Shown in pieces: positions 34,670 to 36,964 of a stretch of 36,964 nt of DNA. Numbering within the stretch: the first letter of the stretch is position 1; every line of letters starts with the position of its first letter. The translations under genes and the position numbers were made by a program. This stretch comes from Stutzerimonas stutzeri (GTDB taxonomy: Bacteria; Pseudomonadota; Gammaproteobacteria; Pseudomonadales; Pseudomonadaceae). The notes under the pieces were generated by a model. It saw only the letters and a list, made by a program, of their open reading frames with translations. It did no database searches and was not told the DNA's origin. The stretch is from positions 1-36,964 of the forward strand of contig NZ_JAMOIE010000048.1 in assembly GCF_024448935.1 (NCBI RefSeq). Direction: 5' to 3'.

Positions 34670-34822
34670 ATTCGACCCTACAGGTATCGACGATACGGAT
34701 GATCGTACAGGTGTCCCAACGATGCGGATGAGCCGAACGGTAGGGGCGAACTTGTTCGCCCAATGCACCGTAGCCCCGCCGGGCACGGTGCCCGAGAACC
34801 GGTCGAATGAATTCAACCCTAC
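34660..34822. repeat. Cluster of three REP hairpins inside the importer operon
   Basis: There are three GTAG-headed hairpins: GGTCGAA-TGAA-TTCGACC followed by CTAC (34660-34681); GTAG followed by GGGCGAA-CTTG-TTCGCCC (34740-34761); and GGTCGAA-TGAA-TTCAACC with one stem mismatch followed by CTAC (34801-34822). The outer two share orientation and the middle one is inverted, a BIME layout. Between them ACGATACGGATGATC and ACGATGCGGATGAGC are near-repeats. The cluster fills most of the gap between the ATPase and the first permease gene. Confidence 0.88.
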
Positions 34823-34855
34823 AGGTAGCTCAACAATGCGAACCACGCGAGAGCC

Positions 34856-35992
34856 ATGAATGAACAGGTACGCCCCGTGATGCTGGAGCAGGCCGCGCCG
34901 ATGGCTAAGCGCCCGAAACAGCCGCTGCTGTCGCGGCGTTACGCCTTGGAGGTCCGCCAGCAACTGGCTTGGCACTGGCAGGCGCTGATCATTGGCCTCG
35001 CCCTGTTGCTGGGGCTGGGCATCTCCGCGGCGATTCTGGTGGCCGCCGGCGTACCGGCCGGCGAGTTGCTCAACGAATTCGTCATCATGACGGTGTTCGA
35101 TGCGCAGAGCCTCACCGCCGTGCTGTTCCAGGCATCGCCGATGATCCTCGTCGGCCTCGCCGGCTGCATGGCCTTCCGCGCCAAGTTCTGGAACCTCGGG
35201 CTGGAAGGCCAGATGATCTGGGGCGCCATCGGTGCCACGGCGATCTCGCTGTTCCAGGTCGGCCCGCCCGCGCTGCGTCTGCCGTTGATGCTGGCGGCGG
35301 CAATCTTCTGCGGTTTGCTCTGGGCGCTGGCGCCGGTGCTGCTCAAGCTGCGGCTGAAGGTCAATGAGATCATCTCGACGCTGATGCTCAACTACCTGGC
35401 GATCAATTTCCTGCTGCACCTGCTCTACGGCAGATGGAAGGACCCGAAGAGTTCGTTCCCCTATTCGCCGCAGTTCCAGCCGTTCGAGCGCCTGCCCGAA
35501 CTGTTCGACGGCATCAGCGCGGCGGTGCCGCTGGCCGTGGTCGTCGCGCTGCTGGCGTTGTGGTTCCTCGGCATTTCCCGCGCCGGGCTGTACCTGCGCT
35601 TCGTCGATGCCAACCCGCGGGTGGCCGGCGCGGTGGGCGTGCCGGTGCAGAAGATGATCATCGGCACCGTGCTGATTTCCGGCGCCATGGCCGGGATTGC
35701 CGGCTTTCTGGTGACGGCGGGGCAGGAGGGGCGGCTGACGCAGTCGTTCTACCAGGGCTACGGCTTCTCCGGCATCCTCATCGCCTTTCTCGCGCGTAAC
35801 AATCCGGTGGCGGCGCTGGTGGTGGCGTTGCTGATGGCGATGCTCTTCGTCGCCGGGCGCAGCCTGCAGGTGTTCTACCAGATCCCCTTTTCCATGGTGC
35901 AGCTGATTCAGGCGATCCTGGTGATCTGCGTCGCCTCGTCGGATTTCTTTATCCGCCACCGCATCCGCCGCGTTCAGGGAGGCGAAAGCTGA
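34856..35992 (+). CDS. ABC transporter permease 1 (nucleoside/BMP type)
   Basis: The 378-residue membrane protein belongs to the BPD_transp_2 family (YufP/NupP-like). It has a cytoplasmic N-terminal extension of about 45 residues and then about eight to ten hydrophobic helices, beginning ALIIGLALLLGLGISAAILV. The family signature AFRAKFWNLGLEGQMIWGAI and KLRLKVNEIISTLMLNYLAI are visible. GYGFSGILIAFLARNNP is the second conserved section. It is separated from the ATPase gene by the REP cluster and overlaps permease 2 by 1 nt. It should form the channel with permease 2. Confidence 0.92.
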   Translation: MNEQVRPVMLEQAAPMAKRPKQPLLSRRYALEVRQQLAWHWQALIIGLALLLGLGISAAILVAAGVPAGELLNEFVIMTVFDAQSLTAVLFQASPMILVGLAGCMAFRAKFWNLGLEGQMIWGAIGATAISLFQVGPPALRLPLMLAAAIFCGLLWALAPVLLKLRLKVNEIISTLMLNYLAINFLLHLLYGRWKDPKSSFPYSPQFQPFERLPELFDGISAAVPLAVVVALLALWFLGISRAGLYLRFVDANPRVAGAVGVPVQKMIIGTVLISGAMAGIAGFLVTAGQEGRLTQSFYQGYGFSGILIAFLARNNPVAALVVALLMAMLFVAGRSLQVFYQIPFSMVQLIQAILVICVASSDFFIRHRIRRVQGGES

Positions 35993-36918
35993 TGGACATG
36001 ATCGCCAACTGGCTCGGCAATACGCCGGACTTCGCCGTGCCCTTCGCCCTCGCGGCGCTGGGGCTGATCCTCACCGAACGTGCCGCGGTGCTGGCGCTGG
36101 GGGCCGAAGGCCTGATGCTGGTCGGCGCGCTGGCTGGGATCGGCGCACAGCTGGCCTATGGCATGCCGGGGATCTCGCTGTTGCTGGCCATGGGCGCGGC
36201 GGCGGTGGTGTCGCTGCTGTTCGCGCTGATGGTGCTGGTGCTGCGCATCAACCAGGTGATCGCAGGGCTGGCGCTGGTGTTCTTCTGCCAGGGCTTGACC
36301 GGCCTGCTCGGCACGCTGCTGGACTGGACCAACAAGCCGGTCAAGGGCCTGGGCGCGATCGAGCTCTGGCCACTGTCGGAGCTGCCGCTGCTGGGCAAGC
36401 TCTTCGTGCAGAACCCGCTGGTGTTCATGACGCCGCTGATCGTGCTCGCCGTGGTCGCCTTTCTCACGCGGACCACCACAGGCCTGCGGATGCGCGCCGT
36501 CGGGGAGAATCCGCAGGCGGCGGATGCGGCAGGGATTTCCGTGCTCGGCTATCGGCTGGCGGCGATTCTCGCCGGCTCCGCGCTGATCGGCCTGGCGGGC
36601 GGCTATATCTCGGTGCTCAGCACCAAGCTGTGGATCGCCGACATGACCGGCGGGCGCGGCTGGATCGCCGTGGCGCTGGTGATCTTCGCGCGCTGGTCGC
36701 CGTGGAAGGCCCTGGCCGGTGCGCTGCTGTTCGGTTGCATCGAAGCGCTGATCCCGCAACTGGCCGCCGCCGGCGTGCGCCTGCCGCAGTACTTCGTGCT
36801 GATGACGCCCTATGCGGTGACGCTGGCCGTGATGATCTGGGTCGCCAGTGGCAAGAACGTGACGGGCAATCAGCCAGGGGCGCTGGGCATTCCCTTCATT
36901 CGGGAGGAGCGGCGCTGA
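35992..36918 (+). CDS. ABC transporter permease 2 (nucleoside/BMP type)
   Basis: The 308-residue membrane protein is the partner permease of the YufQ/NupQ type. It shows FALAALGLILTERAAVLALG, AEGLMLVGALAGIGAQLAYG, VLRINQVIAGLALVFFCQGL, TTGLRMRAVGENPQAADAAG and DMTGGRGWIAVALVIFARW, with about eight to nine helices. The ATG overlaps the stop of permease 1 (TGATG). The C-terminal IPFIREERR completes a normal length. Only 46 nt of unassigned sequence remain before the window ends. Confidence 0.92.
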   Translation: MDMIANWLGNTPDFAVPFALAALGLILTERAAVLALGAEGLMLVGALAGIGAQLAYGMPGISLLLAMGAAAVVSLLFALMVLVLRINQVIAGLALVFFCQGLTGLLGTLLDWTNKPVKGLGAIELWPLSELPLLGKLFVQNPLVFMTPLIVLAVVAFLTRTTTGLRMRAVGENPQAADAAGISVLGYRLAAILAGSALIGLAGGYISVLSTKLWIADMTGGRGWIAVALVIFARWSPWKALAGALLFGCIEALIPQLAAAGVRLPQYFVLMTPYAVTLAVMIWVASGKNVTGNQPGALGIPFIREERR

Positions 36919-36964
36919 GCACACCGGGAGTGCCAGGGCCGACGCTTCGCGCGCACGGCGCTAC

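Noticed and set aside
34181-35959. Minus-strand frame of 592 codons across the ATPase and permease genes
   Set aside because: It is His/Arg/Gln/Glu-rich and antisense to two conserved genes and the REP cluster, so it is a composition artefact.

Overview
The window looks like a chromosomal segment of a GC-rich gammaproteobacterium of the Pseudomonas/Stutzerimonas (P. stutzeri) type. The grounds are codon use, GTAG-headed REP hairpins, a Pseudomonas-like set of single genes (RlpA, RlhA, a BdlA-like soluble receptor, topoisomerase IB, DUF72) and a complete rutABCDEF/rutR pyrimidine cluster. No genome comparison was possible; all family calls come from reading the translations.

Layout. 1-2.1 kb: the 5' part of a type IB topoisomerase gene and three small minus-strand genes, two of them ending in or beside hairpins. 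2.1-3.1 kb: a decayed chemoreceptor sensor domain, a broken tRNA-Leu 5' half and an intact tRNA-Leu(UAA). 3.3-5.5 kb: two overlapping, paralogous class A beta-lactamase-fold serine hydrolases. 5.75-7.75 kb: an acyltransferase-3 membrane protein and a DUF72 protein. 7.75-9.8 kb: a decay zone with three truncated genes (dienelactone hydrolase, SDR, MFS) around one intact stress-protein-like gene. 9.9-15 kb: minus-strand housekeeping genes (PAS-PAS-MCP receptor, RlpA, a PheC-like periplasmic protein, RlhA). 15.2-23.75 kb: one very large gene for a cyclic beta-1,2-glucan synthase of about 2,850 residues, followed upstream by an amidase remnant.

24.4-36.9 kb is the most coherent part: a nitrogen-scavenging nucleobase region. 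rutABCDEF on the minus strand encodes the uracil ring-opening pathway (RutA/F oxygenase pair, RutB, RutC, RutD, RutE). rutR is divergent. It is followed by a truncated isochorismatase gene, a patch of repeats, and then a plus-strand operon: an isopenicillin-N-synthase-type 2-oxoglutarate/Fe(II) oxygenase, a VOC protein, and a complete BMP-type (nucleoside-family) ABC importer. No rutG uracil permease gene lies in the window; the ABC importer is the obvious candidate substitute.

The most interesting observation is that the rutA promoter and the promoter of the oxygenase/transporter operon are two copies of the same regulatory design. Each has, in the same order, orientation and nearly the same spacing, a GCAC-N7-GTGC dyad (NtrC-like), a RutR-type palindrome 8 nt further on, and a GG-N10-GC sigma-54 promoter 53-54 nt after that. 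A 40-nt block covering the first two elements is identical at 33 positions. This ties an oxygenase, a VOC protein and an importer of unassigned substrate to nitrogen limitation and pyrimidine sensing. It suggests an accessory nucleobase uptake/oxidation module, for example a thymine-7-hydroxylase-like step, feeding or complementing the Rut pathway. The substrate is inference; the promoter architecture is directly visible.
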